Notes under the pieces: generated by a model | Databases searched by the model: none | Seen by the model: the letters and a program-made list of their open reading frames with translations, nothing else | What the model was told of the DNA's origin: nothing | Shown: one piece after another, positions 62,821-64,000 of the stretch | Layout: every line of letters begins with the position of its first letter | Numbering within the stretch: position 1 is the first letter of the stretch | DNA from: Propioniciclava tarda | GTDB taxonomy: Bacteria > Actinomycetota > Actinomycetes > Propionibacteriales > Propionibacteriaceae | DNA length: 64,000 nucleotides | Assembly (NCBI RefSeq): GCF_900182665.1 | Contig: NZ_FXTL01000017.1 | Location: forward strand, 1-64,000 | Reading direction: 5' to 3' | Program-made: the position numbers and the translations under genes

Positions 62821-64000
62821 GTGTTGAGCGGTGCCGCCCAGATGTTCGAGCGGGGCGGTCGGTTGGACGCCCGTCGCGCGGTTGTCTTCGCCCGCGCTCG
62901 GCTACGCCAGGGCATCCGGCGGGTTCGGACGGCGCTGGAGCCGGTGCTCATCGCCGCGGTCGGCGCGGCGCTCGCGTGGGCGATCGCGCACGATGCGCTC
63001 CACCAGCCGGCGCCCCTGTTCGCGCCGATGGCGGCCTGGATCTGCCTCGGCTTCACCAAGAACCGCTCGCCCCGCATCGTGGCCGAGTTGGCGCTGGGGG
63101 CCACCGTCGGCGTGGGCCTCGGTGAACTCTTCGTCTCGACGTTCGGCGCCGGCGCCTGGCAGATCGGGGTCGTACTGGTCGTGGCGGCCTTAGCCGGACG
63201 CCTCCTCGACCGCGGCGACGTCGTCACGTTCCAGACCGTCGGCAACGGACTGGTCATCGTGGGCCTGTCCGCCATTCCGGGGATGGAACTGCACGCCGGT
63301 GGCCGCTGGATGGACGCCCTCGTCGGCGGTGCCGTCGCCTTCGTGCTCACGGTGGCGCTGCCGCGCTCGGTGGTGGAGCGTCCGCGCCGATACGCCCGTT
63401 CGGCCTTCGCCGAGATGGCCCAGGCCATCGAGATGCTGGCCGACGGGCTGAGGCGAGGCGACGTCGAGGCGATGATGGACGTCGAGGGCCAGGTCCGGGC
63501 GACCACGGAGTCCATCGACGACTTCGACAAGGCGCTCAAGGCGGCCGCTGACGTCGCGGCGCTGAACCCGACGCTGCGCGCCGAAGTTCCCCAGCTCGAC
63601 GAGCTGAAGCGCATCCTCGCGCTGGCACGCCGCGCCGAGACCGGGCTGGCGATGATGGTGCGCCAGGCGGTCGGGTTCTACGAGCAGGCCGGACGCCTCC
63701 CCGACGTGGGGGACCGGCTCGCCGAGGTCGGCCCGGCGGTGCGCGCCCTGTCGACGTCGATCGGCGGCTGGCACCGTCCCCAGCACGCCCGCGACGTCTT
63801 GTCGGACGTAGCGGCCAAGACGGCCCCCCACGAGATCGAGTCTCAGGACTGGCGTCCGGCGGCCCTGATGTCGCTCGTGCGCGCCCTGGTCTCCGACCTC
63901 CTCCAGGTCACCGGGCTATCGAGGTCGGACGCCGCCGCGCGGCTCGCCGCCACGCACGGCGCCCCCTTCGCGGCCGAGCGCGAGGCCAGCCCCGAGGACG
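62821..64000 (+). CDS. FUSC/aromatic-acid-exporter-like membrane protein (partial)
   Basis: Open from GTG at 62821, one base after the era stop, to the window edge (393 codons seen). Basic N-terminus, then about six hydrophobic spans to residue 185 (e.g. PVLIAAVGAALAWAIAH, FAPMAAWICLGFTKNRSPRI), and a long helical cytoplasmic region. This matches the FUSC/YccS-like (ArAE) family plan, where half the TM set precedes a cytoplasmic domain. The C-terminal part is outside the window. It is absent from simple ORF listings because it lacks a stop. Confidence 0.8.
   Translation, partial: MLSGAAQMFERGGRLDARRAVVFARARLRQGIRRVRTALEPVLIAAVGAALAWAIAHDALHQPAPLFAPMAAWICLGFTKNRSPRIVAELALGATVGVGLGELFVSTFGAGAWQIGVVLVVAALAGRLLDRGDVVTFQTVGNGLVIVGLSAIPGMELHAGGRWMDALVGGAVAFVLTVALPRSVVERPRRYARSAFAEMAQAIEMLADGLRRGDVEAMMDVEGQVRATTESIDDFDKALKAAADVAALNPTLRAEVPQLDELKRILALARRAETGLAMMVRQAVGFYEQAGRLPDVGDRLAEVGPAVRALSTSIGGWHRPQHARDVLSDVAAKTAPHEIESQDWRPAALMSLVRALVSDLLQVTGLSRSDAAARLAATHGAPFAAEREASPED

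Overview
This window is 64 kb of high-GC actinobacterial chromosome. Mycothiol-type and mycobacteria-like gene content, GTG starts, TAnnnT -10 boxes and abundant leaderless starts support this. Gene order pepN / Rv2466c-like / Fpg-Nei glycosylase / tig / clpP1 / clpP2 / clpX / valS / folC / DUF4233 / ndk / rne matches, with insertions, the block I recall from Mycobacterium tuberculosis Rv2444c-Rv2467. Other content (monomeric isocitrate dehydrogenase, NH3-type nadE, gatCAB) fits a Propionibacteriales-type organism. The genus is not determined. No rRNA, IS element, prophage or CRISPR array is visible, so this is mostly core chromosome.

Layout. 1-5.7 kb: dihydroorotase coupled to a PAP2-like membrane phosphatase, a small membrane protein, a Nif3-family protein and monomeric isocitrate dehydrogenase. 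5.9-10.1 kb: an MFS exporter convergent with aminopeptidase N. 10.2-16.7 kb: an Rv2466c-like thioredoxin-fold protein, a polytopic membrane protein, three consecutive single-span membrane proteins, a DNA glycosylase and an unknown protein. 16.8-22.0 kb: tRNA-Pro(UGG), an intruding HNH endonuclease, tRNA-Gly(UCC), then tig-clpP1-clpP2-clpX. 22.1-29.6 kb: valS, a DsbA-like/MauE-like pair, folC-DUF4233-ndk-CAAX protease. 29.7-38.7 kb: malic enzyme, two radical-SAM-associated genes split by a HAD hydrolase, and rne behind a structured leader. 37.7-41.7 kb: two paralogous APH(6)-like kinase-fold genes (one with broken catalytic motifs) facing a NarL-type two-component system. 41.8-48.8 kb: secreted cytochrome b5-like lipoprotein, DUF445 protein, PIG-L deacetylase, nadE, gatCAB. 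48.8-54.9 kb: VanZ, remnants of an OmpR-type two-component system, a PP2C-Ser/Thr kinase-FHA module, DUF4282, queuosine-precursor transporter, DUF5709, prolyl aminopeptidase. 54.9-64 kb: secreted nuclease and DMFase-like lipoprotein, then the phoH-ybeY-(ech)-CNNM-era rRNA/ribosome-maturation block and a FUSC-like membrane protein cut by the window edge.

The most unusual signal is not a gene. The word GGACGC/GCGTCC (fuller form GGACGCC) recurs on both strands about five times more often than base composition predicts. It dictates synonymous codon choice in all frames, forms the base of two terminator-like hairpins, and is nearly absent from the HNH intruder. It behaves like an uptake- or repair-signal sequence. 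Other points are many leaderless genes, probable CTG starts (phoH and vanZ), a kinase/pseudokinase pair and a decayed two-component system.
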